Source of the DNA: JAACFF01 sp963807975
GTDB lineage: Bacteria; Chloroflexota; Anaerolineae; Promineifilales; Promineifilaceae
Direction of reading: 5' to 3'
Assembly (NCBI GenBank): GCA_963807975.1
Contig: CAWEDV010000002.1
Span: forward strand, 434,001 to 498,000
Length of the DNA: 64,000 nucleotides
Within the stretch, counting starts at the first letter, position 1, and each line of letters starts with the position of its first letter. Shown piece after piece: positions 54,943-63,844 of this stretch. The notes beneath the pieces are model-generated. The model saw nothing but the letters and a program-made list of their open reading frames with translations, had not been told where the DNA came from and did no database searches. A program made the position numbers and the translations under genes.

Positions 54943-56459
54943 TAGGCGGCCTTGCCCGGACCCCAGACTGCTTTGCCGGGGAACACGTCATCCACCGCCT
55001 TTGAATCATTGATTACTACGGTGCCGTTGACGAGCACGTAGGGGATGCCGCTGGAGGGCAATGCGCCCGTCTGCATGGTGGCATTGTCCTGAACGGTCTC
55101 GGGATCGAAGATGGTGATATCGGCATCCTTACCCACTTGGATGCGACCCTTGTCGGCCATTTGCGGAACTCCGTTTTCCTCCAGGTACTGCGCAATCATG
55201 TAGGTCATCTTGGAGACGGCAAGGGGCAAGGAGATATTGAGCTTTTTGTCCCGCACCAACGCGAGAATGCGGGCGTGCGTGCCGGCTCCCCGCGGGTGGC
55301 CAACGACTGCATCGAAAGGCGTGTCCCAGGCAAGCGCTATCTCACCCGTCTCACGAACGGTGTACGGGAAGGCGTCGCTGCCGACAACTGTGGATGGGTG
55401 GGCCAGTCCCTTCAGCATATCTTCTTCCTGAGCGTTGTAGAACATGACCGATGTCATGGGGGCCGTCTGCATGAGTTTGTTGTAGCGCTCCTTGGTGAGC
55501 GGCTCCAGGTTCGCGGTTTCGATGATGTCGCTGTAATCCCGGCCCATGTTGGGACCGTAGTTTTCTGGAACGAGATAGTCGGCGCCGACGATGGTGGCGC
55601 CGTAGTTGTAGGGGTAGATCTCTCCGATGACCTGGATCCCCTTCGCGCGCGCTGTGTCAAAGAGCGTCAAAGCGTTCATCAAATCCCGCAAGGCCTGGGC
55701 ATGGACGTGCTGGAAGACGATCCCGCCGCCGTATATCTCCTGCGGAGCCATCATCTCGAAGAGCGCGAGCAGACCGCTCGTTGGCGGCATCTGGCTGGAG
55801 AAGCGGGCATGGACGAAGGACGATACGCTGTACTTGCCCGCCATTTTTTGGACAATCACGGACTCCTGCTGCGAGCAGCCGTTCACCATATACCCTACCG
55901 CGTGACCGACTCCGATGGCCCCTTCCTGGAGACCTTCCTCCATCATACGCTCGAACTGCTCAATCTGTTCAGCAGATGCATGCTCCTTAGACCACTTCAT
56001 GCTCAAGTGTGAGTCCGCGGGGCGATCGAGAGCGTCGAGTATGAGATTGCCATCGAACAATTCCTTGAAATCCGGGTTGAGGATTCTCTCTCGGATCGGG
56101 ACAGAGCCGACGGTCGCGCCGTAATTGGTCCGCGACTTACCCTCTAGAGAGTTGTACCAGCCCTTCACGGGGTAGACACCTAACTCAAGCTCCATGGGTG
56201 TTGTTACGCCATCGTGCAGTGCCAGTTTCTGCCCAAACGGGTAACCGCCGTTGTGAGAGTGCATATCGATGAAGCCCGGAGATACCACATGCCCGGTGGC
56301 ATCGATGGTCTCGTTGCCCTTGATCGGCTCCTCGGTGACTGCGGCGATCTTGCCGCCCTTGATGCCGACGTTGCGCACTGCATCGAGTCCTGTTTCGGGG
56401 TCGATGACCCGCCCACCGGTAATAACAATATCGTATTTTTTGTTCGTTGTTTCTGTCAT
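54942..56459 (-). CDS. Amidohydrolase, N-acyl-D-amino-acid deacylase-like
   Basis: The 505-residue enzyme has the amidohydrolase start IVITGGRVIDPETGLD and the metal motif SPGFIDMHSHN (HxH). Later residues include IVFQHVHA, HPSTVVGSDAFPY (catalytic Asp) and VVGHPRGAGTHARIL, and it closes with the usual beta domain (GRIQVGKDADITIFDPETV). D-aminoacylases hydrolyse N-acyl-D-amino acids with zinc. The GVTTPMELELG segment is typical. AAAGGAG precedes the ATG. It is coupled to the CobW GTPase gene downstream. About 550 bases of mostly non-coding DNA lie upstream. Confidence 0.88.
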   Translation of the reverse strand: MTETTNKKYDIVITGGRVIDPETGLDAVRNVGIKGGKIAAVTEEPIKGNETIDATGHVVSPGFIDMHSHNGGYPFGQKLALHDGVTTPMELELGVYPVKGWYNSLEGKSRTNYGATVGSVPIRERILNPDFKELFDGNLILDALDRPADSHLSMKWSKEHASAEQIEQFERMMEEGLQEGAIGVGHAVGYMVNGCSQQESVIVQKMAGKYSVSSFVHARFSSQMPPTSGLLALFEMMAPQEIYGGGIVFQHVHAQALRDLMNALTLFDTARAKGIQVIGEIYPYNYGATIVGADYLVPENYGPNMGRDYSDIIETANLEPLTKERYNKLMQTAPMTSVMFYNAQEEDMLKGLAHPSTVVGSDAFPYTVRETGEIALAWDTPFDAVVGHPRGAGTHARILALVRDKKLNISLPLAVSKMTYMIAQYLEENGVPQMADKGRIQVGKDADITIFDPETVQDNATMQTGALPSSGIPYVLVNGTVVINDSKAVDDVFPGKAVWGPGKAA

Positions 56460-57010
56460 CTTTATTGTTCTCCTTTAGACTTGTGCCCTTGCAAGGTTAC
56501 GAGTCTGTAAATTAGATAAAAATAGTGATTTCCCAGCGTTGCTCTCACGCGGGGCTGAAATATTCTGTTAGTTTGCCAGTTTCATCGGCGACAACCCGGT
56601 GGATAGGAGCCAATGCGCCAATCGAATCCTCATCTCCTGGAATCGTCAAATTTTCCAAATGGTTCGAGCCGTCATTCGTTTCCTTGATTTTTTAGCTACA
56701 TAAAGCGAGGCAAACGCCTCTGTTGTCAACCTCAGCGGCGGCAGCTTCACTAGCCACAACTTAAATTTACGTGCGATCTAAATCCAAATCCTGCCACGCA
56801 GCCTCGTCGTCCATCGACTCCAAATGAGTCAATACCTCCGTATTTCACTGCGTACGGATTGGCTTTCGTTGTTGATTTTGTGTCTTCAGTATGCATGTTT
56901 ATTCCCCTTAAAAATAAATTAAGTTCTCATTCCTCATTAAAATTAACAAGTGTGCGTTAGCAGTCTCATTGCAAGCACCAGTCAACGCGCACTTTTTACA
57001 AAAACATGCA
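56460..57010. other. Gap holding small decayed frames
   Basis: These 551 bases between the amidohydrolase and YqhA genes hold no full gene. At 56544-56690 the minus strand encodes about 45 residues ending LTEYFSPA with no start, a probable gene tail. A second small frame is listed at 56767-56896. The amidohydrolase promoter should also lie here; no clear box is visible. Confidence 0.4.
56767..56896 (-). pseudogene. Small protein frame of about 43 codons, one frameshift
   Basis: ATG at 56896 follows AAGGGG. The first part reads MHTEDTKSTTKANPYAVKY. One extra base near 56840 then shifts the frame to EVLTHLESMDDEAAWQDLDL and a stop. The joined peptide is acidic and soluble. The family is unknown; the C-terminal acidic helix is reminiscent of small antitoxin-like proteins, but no toxin gene is beside it. 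Confidence 0.35.
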
Positions 57011-57535
57011 TCATTGAATTTCTGTTTTGGAATGATCGAGGGTGTTGTGGATTTCCTTTCCCAGCTTAGCCGACCAAGCGCGTAATCCAACAAACAGTCC
57101 CAAGGCGGCGATGGGCAGGGCTATGCCCGCGCCATAATTAAGCAAGTTATCGGTCTTGGTTAAAACCTCGCCCATGAAGTTGACTGCCAAGACGACCACT
57201 GTGACACCGATCAGGCTGGTTTCCAATTCCTCTGTGCTGTCGATTTTTAACCAGCCTACAAAGTCTACTTCTTTGATAAAGAGCTGGAAAAAACCAACGG
57301 CTGTGATGTAGAGTACGGTACCAACTAAGAAGGTGTGTACATATTCGACGATTTCGAAAATAATCACACCTTGGCTATTTGCTTCATGTGCGCTGTCAGC
57401 TGCGTGAAAAACGAGGTCGAACAGCAGGCTAATGAGGCCAATACCGCCGAAAACAAAGAAAACGACTGAGGCAAGTGCCAATCCCAGTATGGGGAGTAGG
57501 ATCAAATAACGGGTTCCAAGTAATAATCGTGTCAT
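57011..57535 (-). CDS. YqhA family (UPF0114) membrane protein
   Basis: This 174-residue protein has four membrane segments and family features: YLILLPILGLALASVVFFV at the start, FLVGTVLYITAVGFFQLFI in the middle, and IDSTEELETSLIGVTVVVLA before the last helices. Function is not established. GGAAA precedes the ATG. It begins 17 bases after the lipoprotein gene at 57553 and may be cotranscribed with it. Confidence 0.85.
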   Translation of the reverse strand: MTRLLLGTRYLILLPILGLALASVVFFVFGGIGLISLLFDLVFHAADSAHEANSQGVIIFEIVEYVHTFLVGTVLYITAVGFFQLFIKEVDFVGWLKIDSTEELETSLIGVTVVVLAVNFMGEVLTKTDNLLNYGAGIALPIAALGLFVGLRAWSAKLGKEIHNTLDHSKTEIQ

Positions 57536-57552
57536 AGGTGTTTTTCCATATG

Positions 57553-58278
57553 CTATTGATTTTCTTCGGTGAGGGTGATGTTGATGGAATTGTAGTAAAC
57601 GGCCGTTGCTCCCTCAAAACCGGAATCACTACCAATGATTACCCAGATATTCCCCTCTTTATCACTGGTTACCTGAAATGGAACGTACTGATTATCCAAA
57701 CGCATGAGCGCGTATTCATCGCCTACCTGTGTTTCCGCATCGATATTAGGATTCGAAAACGTGCCCAGGTTGATCATATCTGCCCCTTCGCTGGCTTGGT
57801 TGCCTTTATCAATATCCATCCGCAGCCAATCAATTGAATCGGTAATAATTTCAGGCTCATGGGGAACTGCGCCCGCCTTGATATACACACTTTCACCAGG
57901 TGAACCGCCAATACCCATCATGCCGGCTGGTGAATTACTGGCCAGTTCCACGTCAAATTGCACCTGATACGTGGTCTCTGGCTTTAATCCGGTGAACTGT
58001 TTTTGGATGAACATGAAGAGATCATCACTATGATTATTTCCACTCAGGAATAGCGCATTCCCTTCTAAACCAGAAGGAAGGCTGCCCCAGCCAGAATCCA
58101 GCATAAATTGGGCCTGATCATAATCGGCAGGTAAATCGGCAAAGCCTGCAACCCAGCCCTGTTGGTCTTCATCAAAGGTGTCATTGAACTGATACTCTTG
58201 TTCATAATTGGCTGAACAACTGGTCAGGAAAACAGATAAAATGATTAGCCAGAAAAATATTTGTGTCACATATTTCAT
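57553..58278 (-). CDS. Lipoprotein, 241 residues, unknown family
   Basis: The start MKYVTQIFFWLIILSVFLTS and Cys21 (SCSAN) form a lipoprotein signal. The mature part (DTFDEDQQGWVAGFADLPAD; TTYQVQFDVELASNSP) looks like a jelly-roll, carbohydrate-binding-like domain found in uncharacterised lipoproteins. The C-terminus VYYNSINITLTEEN carries an AACGGCCGTT copy (57598-57607). GGGAAG precedes the ATG. It lies between a strong terminator and the YqhA gene, so it probably heads a two-gene unit. Confidence 0.75.
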   Translation of the reverse strand: MKYVTQIFFWLIILSVFLTSCSANYEQEYQFNDTFDEDQQGWVAGFADLPADYDQAQFMLDSGWGSLPSGLEGNALFLSGNNHSDDLFMFIQKQFTGLKPETTYQVQFDVELASNSPAGMMGIGGSPGESVYIKAGAVPHEPEIITDSIDWLRMDIDKGNQASEGADMINLGTFSNPNIDAETQVGDEYALMRLDNQYVPFQVTSDKEGNIWVIIGSDSGFEGATAVYYNSINITLTEENQ

Positions 58279-58362
58279 TCGATGTCTTCCCTACTGCTAA
58301 AACTCTGGACGTTTCAATGGGAGTTTAAGGGGTTGCTGTGTTTTCCATGCTCTTTGCATTTT

Positions 58363-58411
58363 AAAAAAAACAAGCAGCGGCGAAAAATTGCAAAATCCTC
58401 GCCGCTGCTTG
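58363..58411 (-). terminator. Rho-independent terminator after DUF1269-like gene
   Basis: On the minus strand the arm CAAGCAGCGGCGA pairs with its exact reverse complement across a 15-base loop and is followed by a run of eight T. It lies 51 bases after the DUF1269-like stop. This is the clearest intrinsic terminator in the window. Confidence 0.9.
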
Positions 58412-58462
58412 CCCATTTGTTGTTTATGCAAACTGTTTGAATGCGGACAATAATTTTAGTGG

Positions 58463-59039
58463 TTAGCTGTCAGCTTCAACAGCGGCTTCACCGGCTACAA
58501 CATTACCTGCGTCATCAGCCGCAGCACCGGCGACGTAAGAGGCGATCTGACCAGACAGCTCATCCCCTACAGTCAACGTAACCACACCGGCGTTGTAGCC
58601 AGACATACTCTTGACCACATCTTCTGTTTGCGTGTCTTCCAGCAAGAGCAAGAAGGCAGAGGTGTCGGGGGCCATCGCTTCGCCAATCTCTTTGAGATCC
58701 CCTTTGGAGATAGGACGACCCAAGTATTTTCCAGCCGCACCACCGACTACGGCACCGCCAACTGTCCAGGCCAGCAAGCCGGCCGGGCCGCCAATCAATC
58801 CCAACAAAGCGCCGCCACCGGCACCAACGGCCCCACCCATAATGCCATGGCCCGGTTCATGCAAATGAACTTTGCCTTTTTCATCTTGCTCAACAATGGC
58901 TTCCACGACAATGTCGTAGCCATCCAATGCGCCCGGCTTTTTTGGCTTCTTTGATAGTTTCTTTGGCTGTATCCTTGCCATCGAAATTAAAAGCAACAAT
59001 GTTGTATACAGCAGCTTGACCCTTATCTTTTTTACTCAT
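58463..59039 (-). pseudogene. DUF1269-like glycine-zipper protein (paralog B), one frameshift
   Basis: From ATG 59039, after AAGGAG, the frame gives MSKKDKGQAAVYNIVAFNFD. One extra G near 58938 then breaks it, and the frame resumes at GALDGYDIVVEAIVEQDEKG and runs to the end. The protein is nearly identical to the one at 47891 except for a shorter C-terminal repeat tail. The extra G falls in a GGG run, so a base-level error is possible. The duplication is recent compared with the other paralogs. Confidence 0.82.
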
Positions 59040-59135
59040 TTTACACTCCTTGTGTGAATGATTTTTAAAGCCATATCTGAAAATGTTCAGGAAATGGCAT
59101 GGATAAACAAATAACTTCCAACTTCAAGATGTTTC

Positions 59136-59378
59136 TCACTCAGATCTGATGTATCTGACGAATAACAATGGAAATCGGGCATTATAGAGTGCTGTCAGGA
59201 TGCCTAACAGCGCGGCCTGATCCGGCAACGAGCCTTTCAGGACAGAGATGGGCGCACCACTTGAATCCTCTTCATACCTCACCATCAATCCACCTAAACA
59301 ATCAACCCAACTGGATTCAATTCTGCCTGCGATATGAATGGCATAAACACCAGGATTATCGTAAGGGAATTTCATCAT
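59136..59378 (-). CDS. Small conserved protein paired with LuxR regulator (copy 2)
   Basis: This 80-residue protein is homologous to the one at 18269-18544 (shared GVYAIHIAGRIESSWVDCLGG pattern and DQAALLGILTALYNARFPLL). It lies downstream of the second MalT-type regulator gene in the same orientation as at 18 kb. Its ribosome site is weak. A strong dyad lies about 100 bases upstream. Confidence 0.7.
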   Translation of the reverse strand: MMKFPYDNPGVYAIHIAGRIESSWVDCLGGLMVRYEEDSSGAPISVLKGSLPDQAALLGILTALYNARFPLLFVRYIRSE

Positions 59379-59480
59379 ACCGATTTCATTTAAACCAACA
59401 ATATTGAATGAGTCTCGATGGATAAAGCAGAAATCGATGACTCATGTTGTGCTGGACAATCCAAGACAACTTATGTAGAG

Positions 59481-59508
59481 GTATTGTACAGGTTATTCTG
59501 TACAATAC
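59481..59508. promoter_or_regulatory. Dyad GTATTGTACAG-N6-CTGTACAATAC, likely operator
   Basis: Perfect 11-base arms with a 6-base spacer lie between the LuxR stop and the small-protein gene. A second dyad, ACCTAA-A-TTAGGT, follows at 59513-59525. AT-rich DNA around it fits a promoter. Such symmetry suits a dimeric regulator; the neighbouring LuxR protein is one candidate. The 18 kb locus lacks this dyad. Confidence 0.55.
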
Positions 59509-59564
59509 CTATACCTAAATTAGGTAATTTTTGGGTATTTTTTTATTCAACGGAGGGGTGATTA

Positions 59565-62246
59565 TCAGATTGACTCTATCAATCCCAATTCTTTAGCACG
59601 ATAAACAGCTTCAAAACGGCCGTTTACCTTCAATTTGGTGTAAATATTTCGAGTGTGGGTGCGCACTGTGGCCGGAGAGATGGTCATTTGAACCGCAATA
59701 TCTTCAGGTGAAAGATCCGTGTCCAGCAATTTCAAGGTTTGCAACTCCCGCCTGCTTAACACGTTATTTAGCGCTGGACCAGGGATGCTCTGGTTCTCCA
59801 TTGGAAAAGCAGCCAAAATCTGGGAAATATACGCCCCTATAGCCTTATTGCTTTGCTTTTGCAGCCGGCTCATCAGGCTGGCCATAGGCGGCCCCAGGTC
59901 GACGAAGTTGCGGATGAAGCCGCCCGGCTGGGCCAAGCGCAGCGCCATAGCGAGTTTCTCTGCCGCTTTCTGCCAATTTTCTTGCGCTTCATATGCCAAC
60001 GCTTGCAAAGCCAACACATCAATGTAAATTGTCTTGCGGTTGAGTGCGCGTATATATTCTTCTAATTGCGCTAGATTAGACAGGGCTTCTTCAATATGAT
60101 TGGTTGATTGCTTGCGCTAAGTGAATTTTTACCGGCGTTAGCTGCGGCACGTAATAAAACCAAAGTGGCGGACGCGCATTAAAATCAACTAATGAACCCA
60201 AGTAATTTGCCCGAACAAAATCACCCCGATCAAGTGCTAACTCAACTTCAAAGGCACGAATAATTCCCAGTGCTGTCCAATTCCATGACTCTTCAAAATA
60301 GGTGCTGGTTTGCTCAATGATTCGACTGGCTTCTTCAGGCTTATTTTGATGGTGATAAATACGGGACAGCATACAGACAGCATGGGCAAGGTACGATGGA
60401 GCGGAAAAAGCAGGGTTCTCAACAAGTGTCAATAAATTTGTTTCCGCTGCGGTCAGATCGTTGTGCAGGTAGTTGATTTTTCCAAGCAATATAGTGTGCC
60501 TGGCTGCGTACAACCCCAAATTCGTGTTTGTTGCTTAGGCGTAAACTTTCACTTATATGATGTTTTGCTCCAGGTAGATCACCATCCATAAAGTAAACAA
60601 AAGCCCAAGTGGAGGAGCAGTTTTGCATGTATGAATGGCGGCCAAGTGGAGGTTATCAGTGAATCGTTGATGAGCGAGACACCGCGCCTCAGATCACCTG
60701 ACATTTGAAATCCTGCTAACAAGAATCCCATGGCAGTACTACGCAGGTGATGTGCCTCTTTCGGCAAGTATTCATTTGCCCTTTTTCCGTGTGCAATTAG
60801 ATCGGCGGCTTGCCCACTAAAGAGGGCTTCCATGCATTGTAATAGAGAGATTTCTCCCTGGACTTCTCTCTCAATCAGTGATTCAGATGGGAGGTCATTA
60901 ACAAGACGTTTAGCTTGCTCCCAACATTTGAAAAGCTCAGCATCTTTGCTACGAACGCTGGCAATATGGGCTTTGGTGAGTAAAAGAATCAGATTATGCG
61001 CGACGGCTGTCTCAGGAAGCATATTTATCATATGTTCCAGGTTATTCCACTGATCTTTATTCATAAGTTGCAGGCGTTTTTGAATCAAAATAGCAACGGC
61101 CGTTTCTGTATCTCCTGCAAGCAGCGCATGTTGAATCGCTTCTTCAACCCACCCATTTTCAGCCAACCAGCGGCTGGCTTGTAGATGGTAGCCGGCTATT
61201 TCCTCAGCGCTTAATCGCCTCTGAAGCAGATTCTGTAGATAGGTTTGGAATAGATGGTGGAAACGAAACCATTCACCCTGGTCATCCAGGGAAACCAGGA
61301 ACAAATTGGATCTCTGCAACCAACTCATAAATGTCTGCCCAGTGAGACTCTCTCCATCTTCCTGGCAAACAGCCTCACATAAAGGGGCACAGAAACGGTC
61401 TAGCAGGGCGGTTTTTAGCAGCCATCTTTGTTCGTCCGCCGAAATATAGTTGAGCACTTCAACCAACAAATATTCCTGTAAATGGCGACTATAATCTTCA
61501 ATGTTCACTCTGATATTGGTCGTTTCCGAGTGAGAACGGAGAGAAAGGGCAACCAGGTGCAGGGCGGTTGGCCAGCCTTCCGTTTGGCGAGTCCATTCGC
61601 CGGCTAACTCCTCCTCGATTTCGCGTTGCAAAACCTGTTTGAGGAGTATGGCTGTTTCAGCCGGCTTGAAGCGCAAATCTCGCATTCGGATCTCGGTGAT
61701 AGAGCGGTAAGCCCGCAGCGATGCAACCGGTAACGGGGGATCCTGGCGGCTTATCAGTAAAATGTGCATGGCGCGGGGTGGATGTTCCATTATTTCAGTT
61801 AAGAAATCGAAGATGGCTTTATCGTGAATGACATGGAGATCATCCAGCACCAGGATGGATGGCTTCTTTATTTGGTCAAGATCGTTAAGCAGGCTGCGAG
61901 CCAGTATGAACGGCGGTAAAGGGTTTGGTATTTCCAGGAGCGCTTCAGATTGCAAGAGAATATCGGGGAAAGCCATTTTGATTGCCGCCAGCAAGTAAGC
62001 GGTGAAGGTAGGTAGATCATTGTCTCGCTCATCAAGAGAGACCCAGCCGCTGGGGCAGTGGCAACGGTCTAGCCACATGCTGGCCAGCACACTCTTGCCG
62101 GAGCCGGCTGGGGCAGTGAAGAGTGTAAACGGCCGTTGCCAGTTGCGCTCCAGACGATCGATAAGATGCGAGCGCGGCACCAGATCTGGCGTGATAGGCG
62201 GTGGATAGAGTTTCGTCCTCAATATCAGGCTGTTTTCCAGGGACAT
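59565..62246 (-). pseudogene. MalT/LAL-type LuxR regulator (copy 2), three frameshifts
   Basis: ATG at 62246 with AAGGA starts a NTPase with P-loop APAGSGKS (~44-51) and VLDDLHVIHD. The frame breaks near 60600, again near 60510 (one extra G in GGGG, HEFG then LYAARH) and near 60105. Fragments continue without loss to the DNA-binding end (LSRRELQTLKLLDTDLSPED..., TVRTHTRNIYTKLKVNGRFE). The joined protein would be about 890 residues, close to copy 1 and otherwise intact. Two of the three breaks are in homopolymers. Confidence 0.88.
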
Positions 62247-62377
62247 AAGATTCCTTCAGCTGTTCTATGTCTCCAGGATTTTACGGATTACCAAGTTTGC
62301 CCCTACATCCTATACAATATACTACAAGATGGCCATCAACAAAACTCTTTCAGTAGAAAGGAATTGCTTCCATTTCT

Positions 62378-62959
62378 TTACTCAAAATAGGTATTTGGAG
62401 TGTAGAATCGCGCTAAGAACACGATTTGATTATCGCGGGAACGATAGGTCTCGCTCACTCTATGAACTATAGGATTTGGGTGAAATAGCGGGAAATAAAA
62501 AAGACCTCTGGTATTCAGAGGTCTTTGTGACCTAGTGTCTCGCACTATAGGCTTAGGCGGGAGCGACGGGGGTCGACCGCTCACGTGTATAAATCTGTTC
62601 GTTGCCTTTTTGCCCTCATATATTGGTACCCAACATCTAGTTAATGTGCAGTTGGATACACTGGTCCATTCTTCAGTTTGACAATGATACGACGATCTGC
62701 TCATAAGAATTTCGTTGTTTTTTACATGAACGGCGGTCCCTAACTCAGTCGGCAGACGCAAAATGAGTTCGTTGTCAACAACCTCCCCCTCTAACTCGAT
62801 AGTTTCCGTTACCTTTTCCGCCATCTTTTCAAATAGTAATTCAAAAAAAGTTGACGCCGACATTTCTCCAAACTCATGTGAAGAGCGTTCAATGAACCCA
62901 TCAGCTATCGATTGAAATTCATCAAAATCTATCTCGTCAAAGGTAAAATTACGATTCAT
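62378..62959 (-). CDS. Unknown protein coupled to DUF3368 gene; C-terminus runs into repeat
   Basis: ATG at 62959 overlaps the DUF3368 gene end by 11 bases, so translation is coupled. The first ~110 residues are soluble and mixed (FDEFQSIADGFIERSSHEFG; NELILRLPTELGTAVHVKNN). From ~112 the frame reads through the repeat block at 62544-62624 and its terminator (RPPSLPPKPIVRD, RGLFYFPLF). The original stop was therefore probably lost when the repeat joined, and the tail is unlikely to be functional. No family is recognised. Confidence 0.55.
   Translation of the reverse strand: MNRNFTFDEIDFDEFQSIADGFIERSSHEFGEMSASTFFELLFEKMAEKVTETIELEGEVVDNELILRLPTELGTAVHVKNNEILMSRSSYHCQTEEWTSVSNCTLTRCWVPIYEGKKATNRFIHVSGRPPSLPPKPIVRDTRSQRPLNTRGLFYFPLFHPNPIVHRVSETYRSRDNQIVFLARFYTPNTYFE
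62500..62526 (-). terminator. Intrinsic terminator linked to repeat copy 1
   Basis: The arm AAAGACCTCTG and its exact reverse complement enclose GAATA; on the minus strand the hairpin is followed by TTTTATTT. It lies 17 bases past the repeat block, the same spacing as at copy 2, and inside the reading frame of the unknown gene. Confidence 0.8.
62544..62624 (-). repeat. Structured dispersed repeat, copy 1
   Basis: The block shares with 63845-63924 an ATATAT start, then GGGCA-AAA, TACACGTGAG, CCCCCGTCGCTCCCG and CCTATAGT in the same order and spacing (minus strand). A small hairpin (CCTA...TAGG) and a terminator follow. It sits downstream of a gene, like a 3' tail unit. Confidence 0.7.
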
Positions 62960-63458
62960 AATCAACACGCGTAATAATTTCTTTCAACAACCCTGGCCTA
63001 ATATATAACGTGGACAAATCGGGAAGATCATGCAAAATCGTTAAGATTTCTTCTTTTGATTTCTGCTGTCGACGAATAGAACGAATCAAAATACCGATTG
63101 TGCCATGTACCTGATAGCCGAGCGTAACGGCCACTAGTCTGGCCGCCGCATCATCTGTTAGCAGAATACCACCCAGATTGTTTTCCATAAGTGTGAGAGC
63201 GGCCTGTTCGCCTAAATCTAATGACAGTGATTTTACCAATGCTTGAAAGGGAGCGTATGAGGAAATATCGACGTTTACTTTAGTTAGCTTAACATTGGCG
63301 TGCACCAATGCACTTGGTCTATGATGTGCCACTTCTTGCCATACTTCTTCTGGGACAAAGACTTCACTAAAATCATTAAGCAAAGAAATGGAGCCCAGTT
63401 CCTCCAAATGAATAAGTGGACCAGCATCACAGACAATCCTGATTGAACCTTCACTCAT
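62949..63458 (-). CDS. DUF3368 / PIN-like putative toxin
   Basis: This 169-residue protein has the DUF3368 layout: RIVCDAGPLIHLEELGS with the first acidic residue, LDLGEQAALTLMENN with a Glu, and ILLTDDAAARLVAVTLGYQV with the Asp pair, then HGTIGILIRSIRR. The fold is related to PIN ribonucleases; several such proteins are toxins of toxin-antitoxin pairs. The gene starts inside the stop of the antitoxin-like gene as ATGAGTGA, the usual order antitoxin first. Confidence 0.85.
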   Translation of the reverse strand: MSEGSIRIVCDAGPLIHLEELGSISLLNDFSEVFVPEEVWQEVAHHRPSALVHANVKLTKVNVDISSYAPFQALVKSLSLDLGEQAALTLMENNLGGILLTDDAAARLVAVTLGYQVHGTIGILIRSIRRQQKSKEEILTILHDLPDLSTLYIRPGLLKEIITRVDYES

Positions 63459-63667
63459 CCCCGGTCAAGCCCCATTCTACATCTTGACGAATAAATCCCT
63501 CCATCAATTCACCACGATCGGGATTCGAGAAAGCGGCGCAATGCATCCAGGACGAGATCGTCTAGATTGCGGAACCAGCCAGCTTCAACCAGGTCTTCAG
63601 CTTGGGTCAGCAACCCAATTGGAACTTCTGTTTGAATCGTTTTTGTTGCCATTTCTTTAGTTGTCAT
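63451..63667 (-). pseudogene. CopG/ribbon-helix-helix-type antitoxin, one frameshift
   Basis: From ATG 63667 (or Met at 63652) the frame reads TIQTEVPIGLLTQAEDLVEA, then GWFRNLDDLVLDALRRFLES, the pattern of small RHH-type antitoxins that precede DUF3368 genes. One extra base near 63517-63523 stops it (SRSW). The other frame continues RGELMEGFIRQDVEWGLTGD and ends in the ATGAGTGA overlap with the toxin gene. Joined length is about 71 residues. If the frameshift is real, the toxin would lack its full antitoxin. Confidence 0.7.
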
Positions 63668-63798
63668 AATTTTCCCATTTATTAGTTGGATTTTTTATTA
63701 AGGTCATTATACACCATCCGACAACCGGCAAGAACGGCTTATATGAACTTTTATCTATCGCTCCCGCGAACAAATTTCATGGTAGTCCATAAAACAAA

Positions 63799-63828
63799 AA
63801 GAACCCCCAAGTAATCTTGAGAGTTCTT
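63799..63828 (-). terminator. Intrinsic terminator linked to repeat copy 2
   Basis: On the minus strand AAGAACTCTCAAG pairs with CTTGGGGGTTCTT through 13 positions, with two G-T pairs and an ATTA loop, then TTTGTTTT. It lies 17 bases from the repeat block. Confidence 0.75.
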
Positions 63829-63844
63829 TATCCTATAGATTTTT

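Larger units (their letters stand above)
625..62137. repeat. Highly iterated palindrome AACGGCCGTT (about 22 exact copies)
   Basis: Exact copies by eye start at 625, 2301, 7808, 9315, 9432, 9614, 11662, 11825, 15374, 15401, 15641, 16139, 17381, 17744, 20336, 21532, 28840, 37789, 57598, 59615, 61095 and 62128. At least ten one-mismatch copies exist, for example at 1095, 14165 and 51381. Nearly all are within genes, in all three frames (TAV, NGR, RP). No exact copy was seen between 37.8 and 57.6 kb. Confidence 0.85.

Noticed and set aside
56544..56690. A 45-residue minus-strand coding tail (ends LTEYFSPA)
   Set aside because: No start codon or ribosome site; probably a gene remnant, noted only within the gap entry.
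62551..62585. Resemblance of the GGAGCGACGGGGG stretch to a tRNA T-arm/acceptor end
   Set aside because: No D-arm, anticodon arm or matching acceptor strand could be placed on either strand; the stretch is part of the two-copy repeat.
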